DNA of 64,000 nucleotides from a virus, in IMG/VR virus record IMGVR_UViG_3300042558_003926, positions 225,652-289,651 of that record; one strand, written 5' to 3'. Under the pieces are notes generated by a model, which was not told where the DNA came from, searched no databases, and saw only the letters and a program-made list of their open reading frames with translations. The position numbers were made by a program, and so were the translations under genes. Positions within the stretch are counted from its first letter, which is position 1, and each line of letters starts with the position of its first letter. Below, one piece after another: positions 54,137 through 62,371 of the stretch.

Positions 54137-55039
54137 TTACATCACATCGTAAATACGAATTCCAACCCTTCTAGCATAAGCCCACATTTTTCTAAGAGAC
54201 TTATTGTATTTCTGTCTAATGCTCTCCGGAGTTCTTTCTAATCGGATAGCGATTTCTCCGAAGCTTTCCTCAAAACAGTAGATATTGTCATCTGAGATGC
54301 CGTGTTTTTTAAATACTATATCTCTTTCTGTCTCGGTTAGAGCTTTAGATAGGATTTTGATGATCTTCTTAAAATCCCCTCCTTTTAATCCTTCATCACT
54401 GTGGTCTACCCCCGAATCAAGAATATCTATTAAGGATCCAGAGTCTGAGTCTGACGTGAGAGGATTTGTCAGGGATGCTAATTTATGATCGGCCTGAGTT
54501 GATAGTAATAGGGATTCTTTCTTGGTACTTGCGTATTTTTCATTCTTGGAAACTAGTTCTTCGAAAGACTCGTCAAAAGTAGCTTCCCTACCCTCTCTCA
54601 TAGAAATCTCATTGCCGGTTTTCATCATATCCCGGAGTATAGCACCTTGGTTAATAGGAACTCTGATAGTTCTAGAATTATCGTTTAGATAATTAATCAT
54701 TTCTTTTCTAATGTACCATACGGCAAACGATATAAATTTGAATCCTCTCGTTGGATCAAATTTTTCCGCGGCCTCTATTAGTCCCATGTTTCCAGCTGCA
54801 ACAACGTCAGCGAAATCTTCAGGGTTGCTAGCGTACATCTTAGCAACAGAGACCACGAATCTAAGATTGGCCGTAACTAGCTCGTTTCTGGCGTCTTCAT
54901 CGCCACTAGCTGCTAGTCTAGCCAACTCAACTTCTCTTTCAGGAGAGATGAGCTTTGTTTTCTCCAGATCCCCCAAATAAGACCCAGCTGCCTTAGTCAT
55001 TCTGGGAGTTAACTTGTCGGAGATTTTAAACTGTCTCAT
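54137..55039 (-). CDS. Sigma-70 family RNA polymerase sigma factor, 300 aa
   Basis: The N-terminus MRQFKISDKLTPRMTKAAGS YLGDLEKT corresponds, in its first words, to Bacteroidota RpoD. Region 2 is clear at about 45-130: NELVTANLRFVVSVAK, GNMGLIEAAEKFDPTRGFKF, ISFAVWYIRKEMINYL and RTIRVP. Region 4 lies at about 225-290 with FGEIAIRLERTPESIRQKYN as the HTH. Region 3 is shortened and Ser/Lys/Asp-rich. It directs host RNA polymerase to phage promoters; whether to the early T-run class or the late TATATA class is open. A 7-bp palindrome lies about 30 bases upstream. Confidence 0.9.
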   Translation of the reverse strand: MRQFKISDKLTPRMTKAAGSYLGDLEKTKLISPEREVELARLAASGDEDARNELVTANLRFVVSVAKMYASNPEDFADVVAAGNMGLIEAAEKFDPTRGFKFISFAVWYIRKEMINYLNDNSRTIRVPINQGAILRDMMKTGNEISMREGREATFDESFEELVSKNEKYASTKKESLLLSTQADHKLASLTNPLTSDSDSGSLIDILDSGVDHSDEGLKGGDFKKIIKILSKALTETERDIVFKKHGISDDNIYCFEESFGEIAIRLERTPESIRQKYNKSLRKMWAYARRVGIRIYDVM

Positions 55040-55067
55040 GGTCTTTTATTTTTTTTACTCGATGTTA

Positions 55068-55085
55068 ATAACTTCACAAAGTTAT
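55068..55085. promoter_or_regulatory. Palindrome upstream of the sigma gene
   Basis: ATAACTT-CACA-AAGTTAT, 29 bases before the sigma start codon; possible operator. The rest of 55040-55258 is AT-rich with no gene. Confidence 0.5.
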
Positions 55086-55182
55086 GCCATCTAAACGGAA
55101 CAAAAAAATTTTATATAAAAAAATTGTATTGAACCTCATATTATATATTTATTTTTTAATAATTTATGCGGATGTGTGTATC

Positions 55183-55191
55183 GATATATAG
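55183..55191 (+). promoter_or_regulatory. Late-type promoter box
   Basis: GATATATAG, 67 bases before the start at 55259, an unusually long leader. Confidence 0.5.
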
Positions 55192-55258
55192 AAGGAAGCA
55201 TTAGAGTGACGAAAAGGAATCATTTTAAGCTCGTATAGGAACTTAAGATCATTAAACA

Positions 55259-55843
55259 ATGAAACACATCAGAACATTCGAATCGCTCTCCTACGGCAAA
55301 GAAAAAGGCCAAATAAGTGAGGGCTTGGGATATCATCTAGATAGGAATTTACCGCTAATGGAAAGTGTCTATCGTATAGAGTCAGAAGCTTGGCTGGATC
55401 TAGTAAACGAAGCTAGGATTCTATGGGAAAGAGGAGACATAGAACTGGAGGAGGATGATTTATTTCTGATAGGAACAGATGCAGGAAGAACCGGCATCTA
55501 TGAGGGAGAGGAAGTATTATTAGATGTTCCTTTTTATCTATGGGATGATATCGACGAAGCAGAGTACAGAGGTAGAAAGGTTGATCTAAATAAACCATTT
55601 AGAACTCCAGGAGGTCCTAGAAAATTTGCAGTTTACACCAAGAATGAATCAGGAAACATTGTAAAGGTTGGGTTTGGCCAGCCAGGAATGAGAGTAAATA
55701 ATGACGATCCAGCTAAAGCAAGATCATTCAGAAAGAGAATGAGATGTGATAATCCCGGACCTAGATGGAAAGCTAAATGGTGGTCTTGTAATGTTGCGAG
55801 ATATAGAAAACTATTAGGTATTAAATCTAGCAGACCGTGGTAA
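55259..55843 (+). CDS. Leader-bearing protein with conserved basic C-terminus, 194 aa
   Basis: Leader MKHIRTFESLSYGKEKGQIS. The C-terminal 80 residues read LNKPFRTPGGPRKFAVYTKN, VKVGFGQPGMRVNNDDPAKA and RSFRKRMRCDNPGPRWKAKW with a final WSC: a module recurring in T4-like phage, cyanophage and other myovirus proteins, with cysteines suited to metal binding. Function is unknown, though it is often encoded near head genes. The next gene starts inside its last codons. Confidence 0.78.
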   Translation: MKHIRTFESLSYGKEKGQISEGLGYHLDRNLPLMESVYRIESEAWLDLVNEARILWERGDIELEEDDLFLIGTDAGRTGIYEGEEVLLDVPFYLWDDIDEAEYRGRKVDLNKPFRTPGGPRKFAVYTKNESGNIVKVGFGQPGMRVNNDDPAKARSFRKRMRCDNPGPRWKAKWWSCNVARYRKLLGIKSSRPW

Positions 55844-56121
55844 AGAATGCAGCATACAATGAAACGGTAATTTCTACCGGTCAGATTGAAAAGGTTATAA
55901 GAAAATTTTCACAGGACACTGATTCGGAAGAATTTAAGTGGCATTGGGACGAGGAAGATAGAATAATACACAGGGTCCATGAAACGGACTGGCTAATACA
56001 GTTGGATAACAAGTTACCTCAGAAAATAGAGAACAGGATCAAAATATCTAAGGGTGAATGGCACAGATTAATAAAAGGATCTGGTGATCTAGAGCTAGTA
56101 GTAGAAAAGATATATAAATAA
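55837..56121 (+). CDS. Small protein coupled to 55259-55843, 94 aa
   Basis: GTG start at 55837 overlapping the previous gene by seven bases. Contains FKWHWDEEDRIIHRVHETDW and LIQLDNKLPQKIENRIKISK with HRLIKGSGDLELVV, a pattern I recall from companions of the preceding gene in other phages. Function unknown; the pairing itself is the best clue. Confidence 0.7.
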   Translation: MVKNAAYNETVISTGQIEKVIRKFSQDTDSEEFKWHWDEEDRIIHRVHETDWLIQLDNKLPQKIENRIKISKGEWHRLIKGSGDLELVVEKIYK

Positions 56122-56133
56122 AAAAATCAAAAA

Positions 56134-56343
56134 ATGGAAAACCTTAAAGAGTATAACGATTTTCTTTTTGAAAAAAGAGGGGTAAGCCCAGTTATTTACA
56201 ATGATTTAGAATTCTTCTTTAGCAGCGTGAAATATCCTGCTTACGAGGAGGCTAAAAAATTCATAGCTAAATCTCATGATGGTTGGGATCTTTCTAAAGA
56301 GGATTATGAAGAGGCTAAGAAAATGTTCAGAAAAGGAAATTAA
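56134..56343 (+). CDS. Leader-bearing small protein, 69 aa
   Basis: Leader MENLKEYNDFLFEKRGVSPV, then a short acidic/basic helical domain with YEEAKKFIAKSHDGWDLSKE. Its stop overlaps the next start (TAATG). The mature part would be only about 55 residues. Confidence 0.72.
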   Translation: MENLKEYNDFLFEKRGVSPVIYNDLEFFFSSVKYPAYEEAKKFIAKSHDGWDLSKEDYEEAKKMFRKGN

Positions 56344-56927
56344 TGAAACACGTTAGACTGTACGAGAATTTCGACCTGGATGCTTTTATGAAAGATCCTG
56401 AGTCTTATTTTCATGATGACAGCTCACCCGAGATAGTAGAGGGGGACTACGTTAACTCATATAGAGGGGTTGGTCAGGTTTTATCTATAGATAATGATTT
56501 TATTAGGGTACAGCTTATAGATGGACCAAAATCAATAGTTAAAGTTCCAAGAGAATTGGTAACCAAGATAGCAAAAGCCGATGCTATGCAAATAGCACAA
56601 TTACTAACAAACACAAGAAAAGATCTGGAGGAGATATCTTCGGATCTACAGGATTATCTAGATACAATGATTTCTACGGATGATGATGAAACCAAAGAGA
56701 TTATATCAGGGGATATAGAATCATCAGTAAACTACTTAGAAAGCATTTTAATAGATGTGATAGGATTACAGAAGAAAGACTCATATGCAACTTCATATCC
56801 TCAATATTCTCATCTGGTATCTATAATTGCTACTTTTGCTCATCTTATTCTGGAAACCACCGAAGATGACGAAATTCAAAAAAGGGTGGATACCATACTA
56901 GATAAGTTTTACGAAATTTCAAATTGA
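56343..56927 (+). CDS. Leader-bearing protein with SH3-like segment, 194 aa
   Basis: Leader MKHVRLYENFDLDAFMKDPE. Residues 35-75 (EGDYVNSYRGVGQVLSIDND, FIRVQLIDGP) look like a small SH3/KOW-type barrel, followed by a long acidic helical region. No enzyme motif. Last leader gene before the sugar cluster. Confidence 0.76.
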   Translation: MKHVRLYENFDLDAFMKDPESYFHDDSSPEIVEGDYVNSYRGVGQVLSIDNDFIRVQLIDGPKSIVKVPRELVTKIAKADAMQIAQLLTNTRKDLEEISSDLQDYLDTMISTDDDETKEIISGDIESSVNYLESILIDVIGLQKKDSYATSYPQYSHLVSIIATFAHLILETTEDDEIQKRVDTILDKFYEISN

Positions 56928-56970
56928 TTGGAATAAATCACCAAAGTCATACTAAAACAAATAAAAAGTT

Positions 56971-57600
56971 ATGGCTAATGGTGTTTATAAAATAACGGAA
57001 GATTTCGAAAAGGCTCTTTGCGATTATACAGGAGCACCTTATGCAGTTACTGTAGACAATCAATCCAACGCTTTATTCTTAGCTATGATGTTTGAAGGGG
57101 TCAAAGGAAAGTCGATAACAATTCCATCCAGAACTTATCCATCAGTTCCCTGCGAGATCATACACGCTGGGGGTAAGGTAAAATTCAAAGAGGTAAGAGG
57201 TAAAACAATAAAGGGAGCATATCAGCTAGAGCCAACCAATATCTGGGACTCTGCTCTAAGATTTACCGCTGATATGTATATTCCACGTACTCACATGTGT
57301 CTATCTTTCACTGGGCCATATAAGCACTTTAAGTTAAGTAAGGGTGGAGCAATTCTAACCGATAATTTAGAGGCTTATCATTGGTTTAAGAGAGCTCGAT
57401 ATAGCGGAAGAAGAGAATGCTCTTATCACGACGACCACTTTGATATGTTAGGATGGAACTTCTATATGATGCCGGAATTATCAGCTAGAGGTCTCCTGAT
57501 GATGAATCAGTTTTATAACATGGATGGGACTAAGAAGAACATGGAAGATTTAGAGCTTCCTTATCCGGATTTAAGTAAATATGAAATTTATAAATCATAA
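56971..57600 (+). CDS. DegT-like sugar aminotransferase, short form, 209 aa
   Basis: Resembles DegT/DnrJ/EryC1/StrS enzymes: FEKALCDYTGAPYAVTVDNQ SNALF (cofactor-binding start), ITIPSRTYPSVPCEIIHAGG, NIWDSALRF and LSFTGPYKHFKLSKGGAILT, where the lysine in the last motif is the candidate PLP-binding residue. Usual family length is 370-400; here the C-terminal domain is missing, as in some phage versions. It opens the sugar cluster and would form an amino sugar from a keto sugar nucleotide. Confidence 0.78.
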   Translation: MANGVYKITEDFEKALCDYTGAPYAVTVDNQSNALFLAMMFEGVKGKSITIPSRTYPSVPCEIIHAGGKVKFKEVRGKTIKGAYQLEPTNIWDSALRFTADMYIPRTHMCLSFTGPYKHFKLSKGGAILTDNLEAYHWFKRARYSGRRECSYHDDHFDMLGWNFYMMPELSARGLLMMNQFYNMDGTKKNMEDLELPYPDLSKYEIYKS

Positions 57601-57603
57601 AAT

Positions 57604-58941
57604 ATGGATCCATTTCTTTGGATAGACAATCAGAGATCGGCTCAGAGCAAATTTATCGAAGAGCCATTTAATGGGGTTATTAGAAAATTCGATCTCATCA
57701 TAGAGATAGGAACATTTACTGGGGTTTTCACTAAATGGTTATCCCAAAATGTAAAAGACGGGTCTTTAATATTTTCCTATGATAATAATCCTTCCTATAG
57801 AATAGTGGAGGATCTAAGCAATGTTAGATTCAGAGTATGTGATTTCTTTAATCTAGAAACATTAAGCGAGATAAAGAGTCTAATACAGACTTCGGGAAGG
57901 ACCTTAATTCTATGCGATGGTGGAGACAAAGAAACCGAATTCAAGATACTCTCTAGGTTTATGAAAGATGGTGACGTTATCATGCTACACGATTACGAGC
58001 ACGATCCCCTAGAATATCACGCAATTTCGGAATCAATAGGGTGGCTTACCAACTCTGAGTCTTTTTTTAGAAATCTCGAAAGATATCTACCAGAACTAAA
58101 TTTAATCCCTTATAAGTATGAAGAATTTAAGGACGTTCTATGGGGAAGCTTTACAAAGAAATCAAATGAAATAATAGCTCTCTCGATAACGACTTCAAGG
58201 AGATTACCACTTTTTAAAACAACCATAGAAACTCTATCTAGGAATTGTAAGGATAAACATCTGATAAAATATTTTTTGCACTTTGATGACTCTTCTTCTA
58301 ATGAGGATCGAGATGAAATGGAATCGATTATAAGAAAAAAATTCCCGTTAGCTAGAATCTATAATTTTAGATTTGGAGCAGATACAATATCGGACAAGAA
58401 GAGACACAGAGAGATTATGGGCAAATGGAAATCCGAAGTAGAAGATATGTGCGATTTTGTTTTTCATACGGAGGACGATTGGAGATTCGATAAAGAATTC
58501 TATTTGTCCGAAATCATATCTTTTATTAAAAGGAAAGAAGATGTGGCTTATGTTGGGGTTTCCCAGGAGATCAGAGATTTTCCGGAAGACATGAAACCTA
58601 AAACCGATGGCATTTTTTGGGAATGGTATTTTGATAAGGAGAAAGAAATTCTGAGTAATCTTTTCTTGGACTCTAAAATTATGGCAAAATCGGGAGACCC
58701 CGGTTTTTGGTGTTACTATATAAATTGGCCTTATTTCGGGTTCAGACCCGGAGTATGGGACACGAAGAGATTATCTGAATTTGATTGGTCGAGGATATAC
58801 ACTGATAACGATTCTCATTTCGAATTGGATTTCGCCAAGGGGCTATCAGAAAAGTATGTTTCGTATAGCATGATGGATAGTGTTTGTGAACACATAGGAA
58901 CCGAGGAATCTGCTTATGATATAAATAACTCGTCAAGATGA
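57604..58941 (+). CDS. Methyltransferase-glycosyltransferase fusion, 445 aa
   Basis: The N-terminal 190 residues contain FDLIIEIGTFTGVFTKWLSQ (SAM-binding loop), FSYDNNPS and TLILCDGGDK, then VIMLHDYEHD, resembling a class I methyltransferase of the cephalosporin-hydroxylase/macrocin type. From about residue 196 (IIALSITTSRRLPLFKTTIE) a GT-A fold follows, with FVFHTEDDWRF as the metal-binding acidic pair. The enzyme probably adds and methylates a sugar on one acceptor. Overlaps the next start by four bases. Confidence 0.75.
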   Translation: MDPFLWIDNQRSAQSKFIEEPFNGVIRKFDLIIEIGTFTGVFTKWLSQNVKDGSLIFSYDNNPSYRIVEDLSNVRFRVCDFFNLETLSEIKSLIQTSGRTLILCDGGDKETEFKILSRFMKDGDVIMLHDYEHDPLEYHAISESIGWLTNSESFFRNLERYLPELNLIPYKYEEFKDVLWGSFTKKSNEIIALSITTSRRLPLFKTTIETLSRNCKDKHLIKYFLHFDDSSSNEDRDEMESIIRKKFPLARIYNFRFGADTISDKKRHREIMGKWKSEVEDMCDFVFHTEDDWRFDKEFYLSEIISFIKRKEDVAYVGVSQEIRDFPEDMKPKTDGIFWEWYFDKEKEILSNLFLDSKIMAKSGDPGFWCYYINWPYFGFRPGVWDTKRLSEFDWSRIYTDNDSHFELDFAKGLSEKYVSYSMMDSVCEHIGTEESAYDINNSSR

Positions 58942-59522
58942 TTAATATAGCTTTAATAGGTAACGGTGGACATGCCAGAGAGGTTGAGTTCCAAATGGGT
59001 ATTAAAATAACCAAATTCGTAGACGATAGTTTCTATGTCCCCGGGGATAGCTATTTAATGCCTCTTTCTAAATTCAACCCTCTCCACTGGGAGATTATGG
59101 TGGCAGTAGGCGATTCGAAAGATAGGGAGAGCATAATAAAAAAACTACCAAAAGAAACACAATACTTTTCATTTGTCCATCCCACTGTTATAGCATCGGA
59201 TGATTTTCAAGTTGGACAAGGATCTTTCATTGGCGCTTATAGCATCATTACAACTAATGTGAAAATAGGAGATCATTGTATTTTAAACCGAGGATGCCAC
59301 ATAGGACACGATTCAATCATAGGAGATTATTTCTCTGCCATGCCCGGATCAATAGTTTCGGGAGATGTTAAAATAGGAGATCGTGTATACTTGGGAACAA
59401 ATTCGTCAATAAGGGAAAAGGTATCCATATGTGACGATGTTACCATAGGATTAAATAGTGGCGTATACAAATCAATCTCTGCTCCTGGTAAATACACCTC
59501 GATAAATCAATTAGATCTATAA
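58938..59522 (+). CDS. NeuD/PglD-like sugar O- or N-acetyltransferase, 194 aa
   Basis: Starts MINIALIGNGGHAREVEFQM, the nucleotide-sugar-binding GNGGHA loop of NeuD/PglD enzymes, and continues with a left-handed beta-helix of hexapeptide repeats (VKIGDHCILNRGCHIGHDSI, VKIGDRVYLG). The histidine in CHIGHDS is the likely catalytic base. Acetyl-CoA is the expected donor. With the aminotransferase upstream this suggests acetylation of an amino sugar. Confidence 0.85.
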   Translation: MINIALIGNGGHAREVEFQMGIKITKFVDDSFYVPGDSYLMPLSKFNPLHWEIMVAVGDSKDRESIIKKLPKETQYFSFVHPTVIASDDFQVGQGSFIGAYSIITTNVKIGDHCILNRGCHIGHDSIIGDYFSAMPGSIVSGDVKIGDRVYLGTNSSIREKVSICDDVTIGLNSGVYKSISAPGKYTSINQLDL

Positions 59523-61220
59523 ATGGAAATAAGTATAATAGTCACAGCATATAAATTCGAAAAATATATTAGTCAGTGTATCGAATCTATAATTTCACAG
59601 AATATAGAAGTAGATCACGAAATAATAATCAGGGACGACCATTCGGAGGATAATACTAATTCTATTCTTAGGGAAAAATTCTCACATATAGAGAACCTTA
59701 AAATAGTGGAGAGCGAATCCAATATTGGCGCTTTTGAAAATCTGAAATTGCTAATATCGATGGCTAAGGGAAAATATATTGCTCATATAGATGGAGACGA
59801 TTATTTTACCAATCCTGGACATATCATGATGAAGTATAATTTCCTTGCGGGAAATCGGGACTTCTCTATGATCTCATCCGGATATAAAACCATGGACGAG
59901 AACGGGAACTTTTCCGTTCACCATCACCCATTAAAAGATGTCGTTACTCAGGAGGATATGATCGAAAACAATTGGGTAACTTTCGGGAGAATGTGGAGAC
60001 GTGAATCTTCAGAGACATCAGAATGGCTTTCTAAAATACCCTATCTTGATTGGGCTTTCAATTATTCTATAGCTAAACATGGTAACATAAAATGTGAATA
60101 TGATGAAGGTGGCGTATATAGGATATCCAACGACGGTATGTTTTCTAAAAAATCAAGATCTGATAAAAGGATAAACTATCTGTCGATATCTAAGGCTCTT
60201 TCCAATATGTACCGTCTAGAAAACAAGGTGCTAACCATCACTGATTGTTTTGTTAGAAACCAGCAGATAGAAGAAAAATTAAAGGATTCCATAATAAGGG
60301 CTAAGACTTTAAATAACGATATCCTTCTAGCTTCAAACACTACGGTCTCTAAGGATGTTATGGATCTTTGTAACTTCTTTATCTATGACAAAAGAAACCA
60401 GCTATTTGAGAAAGAATATCCAAATATAGATTACGTTGATTTCTATATCAGCACCGGAGATTTTGTTATTCATAACGTGACCAAGGGAATGCAAAGACAC
60501 GGACTTTCCGTTCTGATTAATCTTTATAATTCTGTAGCGTATGCTAAAACACTAGGGTATAAATATTTTCAGAGAATAGAGTGCGATGATATATTCGGTC
60601 CTCTTTCGCTTAAAAAGATAAAAGACATTCAGGAAGAATGTATAGCTCTAAATAAAAAAGGGGTTTTCTACGTAAATGATTCTGAGGCCAATATCTCCTT
60701 TCATTATTTTTTATGTGAAATTGATTACTTTTTAAATTCAGTAAAACAGATATCAAAAGAAGAGGACTACGAGAAATACGTGAATGTAAGAATGCCTTAC
60801 CCAAAATTCATGATAGCGGAAGAATTTATTTACGAGAACATTATAGATAATTCGGCCGAGCTTCAATTAAAGGACGGCGGAAGAATGAATGAGGATTTTC
60901 CGGATACTGAATGGAATACAGAAACCTCGGACAGTAATATGGATTCCGAGTTCAGAGGATGTATAACCGGAATCTACGCATCATCCAGAGGAGATATAGT
61001 TTGTACTTATAATTACTCCACTGCTAATATAAATAGAAGGATCGAGGTTCTTAAAGAAAACGGGGAGATAGATATTATATACCATAAATTAGAAGGTCGT
61101 GGCGGATGGATGTACAACCAGTTCGATTCTGTTCATAAAATATCTGTCTATAGCGAAGAAACAGGTAACCTTCTATATTCTCAGAAAAAAGAGGATTCTA
61201 AAAGCTATATAGATTTTTAA
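59523..61220 (+). CDS. Two-domain glycosyltransferase, 565 aa
   Basis: Residues 1-230 are a GT2 domain: ISIIVTAYKFEKYISQCIES, IIIRDDHSEDNT and AHIDGDDYFTNPGH with the DxD. From about 240 (LTITDCFVRNQQIEEKLKDS) a second GT-A-like domain is visible: FVIHNVTKGMQRHGLSVLIN and FQRIECDDIFGPLS, again with an acidic pair. The last 100 residues are beta-rich and may bind glycan. Directly abuts the acetyltransferase gene. Bifunctional chain extension is a reasonable inference. Confidence 0.82.
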   Translation: MEISIIVTAYKFEKYISQCIESIISQNIEVDHEIIIRDDHSEDNTNSILREKFSHIENLKIVESESNIGAFENLKLLISMAKGKYIAHIDGDDYFTNPGHIMMKYNFLAGNRDFSMISSGYKTMDENGNFSVHHHPLKDVVTQEDMIENNWVTFGRMWRRESSETSEWLSKIPYLDWAFNYSIAKHGNIKCEYDEGGVYRISNDGMFSKKSRSDKRINYLSISKALSNMYRLENKVLTITDCFVRNQQIEEKLKDSIIRAKTLNNDILLASNTTVSKDVMDLCNFFIYDKRNQLFEKEYPNIDYVDFYISTGDFVIHNVTKGMQRHGLSVLINLYNSVAYAKTLGYKYFQRIECDDIFGPLSLKKIKDIQEECIALNKKGVFYVNDSEANISFHYFLCEIDYFLNSVKQISKEEDYEKYVNVRMPYPKFMIAEEFIYENIIDNSAELQLKDGGRMNEDFPDTEWNTETSDSNMDSEFRGCITGIYASSRGDIVCTYNYSTANINRRIEVLKENGEIDIIYHKLEGRGGWMYNQFDSVHKISVYSEETGNLLYSQKKEDSKSYIDF

Positions 61221-61225
61221 TAAGG

Positions 61226-61462
61226 ATGAATAAATTTTTCACAGCACTCTACGAAAAGGAGGGAAAAATAATAGTCGATATATCAGTTAAATCCGATTTC
61301 CAAAAAATATCAGAGATTGAATCTTTTATAGAAAAAAGAGAGATTATCAAATATGAGAGAAATCAGATGGGAGATATTATAACAATCCTAGTGTATTTCG
61401 ATAAATCGGGCCAAAAAGAATCGCAATCCTTTCTAAATAATCTGTACCAATTTATAGACTAA
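61226..61462 (+). CDS. Small protein at the end of the sugar cluster, 78 aa
   Basis: Alpha/beta, charged: MNKFFTALYEKEGKIIVDIS and IITILVYFDKSGQKESQSFL. Six bases after the glycosyltransferase gene. No family recognised. Confidence 0.66.
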   Translation: MNKFFTALYEKEGKIIVDISVKSDFQKISEIESFIEKREIIKYERNQMGDIITILVYFDKSGQKESQSFLNNLYQFID

Positions 61463-61469
61463 TTTTTGT

Positions 61470-61478
61470 GATATATAA
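61470..61478 (+). promoter_or_regulatory. Late-type promoter box
   Basis: GATATATAA, three bases before the ATG at 61482. Confidence 0.6.
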
Positions 61479-61481
61479 AGC

Positions 61482-62315
61482 ATGTTACAGATTAAATACG
61501 GACCAGAGATAGAGGATACTAGAAGATTCTTGGAGATATTATCCGAGCACAAAAAGGTAACCTTTATAACAACTTCTAGCAGAAGCCCATATGTTGAAAA
61601 ATTTGGGGAAAGTCCTAAATCTTCCCAGCTAGCCAGAAATCTAGCAGAGAATCTAGAGAGAAGAGGGGTTAAGGTAAACATCATAGATGCGACCAAATTA
61701 GAGATTAAAAACTGTCTAGGTTGTGTTAGCGAGGTCCATGGTAATAACTGTGGAGCAAAAGAATCAAATCTTAAAGACAAGGAAAAGAATCCTAATGGTA
61801 AGCTTAGATGCTGGGCAAGCCACGATTTCAAGGACGATGAACTTTGGAAGATATCTAAATCTATCTATGAAAGTCAGGCTGTTATTTTCTTTGGTTCCCA
61901 AAGATGGGGGAGCGTGAATGCAATGTATCAGAAGGTCATAGAAAGATTGGATTGGATCGAAAACATGCACACTTCCCTAGGAGAAGAGAACAGCGTAAAA
62001 GATATACAGGCGGGTCTGGTAATCATAGGACAAAACTGGAAAGTAGAAGAAAGCCTAGTTACTCAGAAAAAAGTACTTGAATTCTATGGGTTTAAAACTC
62101 CGGATTCCTTATTTATAGGATGGCAATATACCAGAGACTCAAATGACGAGACTCAGGAATCCTACAGAAATGCGGTAGATACATTCGAGCAAGCGTGGAA
62201 TATTAAATTGTTTAATTGGGAAAAACCAAAAGGAACAGAGCTCAGCATAGAAAAGTCTAATGAATCCCATTTCGTAACATTTAAGGACTTTCTCCATGAA
62301 ATAAAAAATCTATAA
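61482..62315 (+). CDS. NADPH-dependent FMN reductase-like flavoprotein, 277 aa
   Basis: A flavodoxin-like fold: VTFITTSSRSPYVEKFGESP for FMN phosphate, NLERRGVKVNIIDATKLEIK then NCLGCVSEV with a CxxC pair, and AVIFFGSQRWGSVNAMYQKV as the flavin-contacting loop. The C-terminal 80 residues extend beyond the usual domain. It would reduce FMN or quinones, but the role in infection is unclear. Own late box three bases upstream; no capsid leader. Confidence 0.8.
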   Translation: MLQIKYGPEIEDTRRFLEILSEHKKVTFITTSSRSPYVEKFGESPKSSQLARNLAENLERRGVKVNIIDATKLEIKNCLGCVSEVHGNNCGAKESNLKDKEKNPNGKLRCWASHDFKDDELWKISKSIYESQAVIFFGSQRWGSVNAMYQKVIERLDWIENMHTSLGEENSVKDIQAGLVIIGQNWKVEESLVTQKKVLEFYGFKTPDSLFIGWQYTRDSNDETQESYRNAVDTFEQAWNIKLFNWEKPKGTELSIEKSNESHFVTFKDFLHEIKNL

Positions 62316-62321
62316 ACATAA

Positions 62322-62352
62322 AAAAAACCGAATCCCTAAAGATTCGGTTTTT
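62322..62352. terminator. Bidirectional terminator
   Basis: AAAACCGAATC/GATTCGGTTTT with A-run on one side and T-run on the other, between convergent genes. Confidence 0.88.
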
Positions 62353-62371
62353 AGTTTTATCTAATTCTTGA

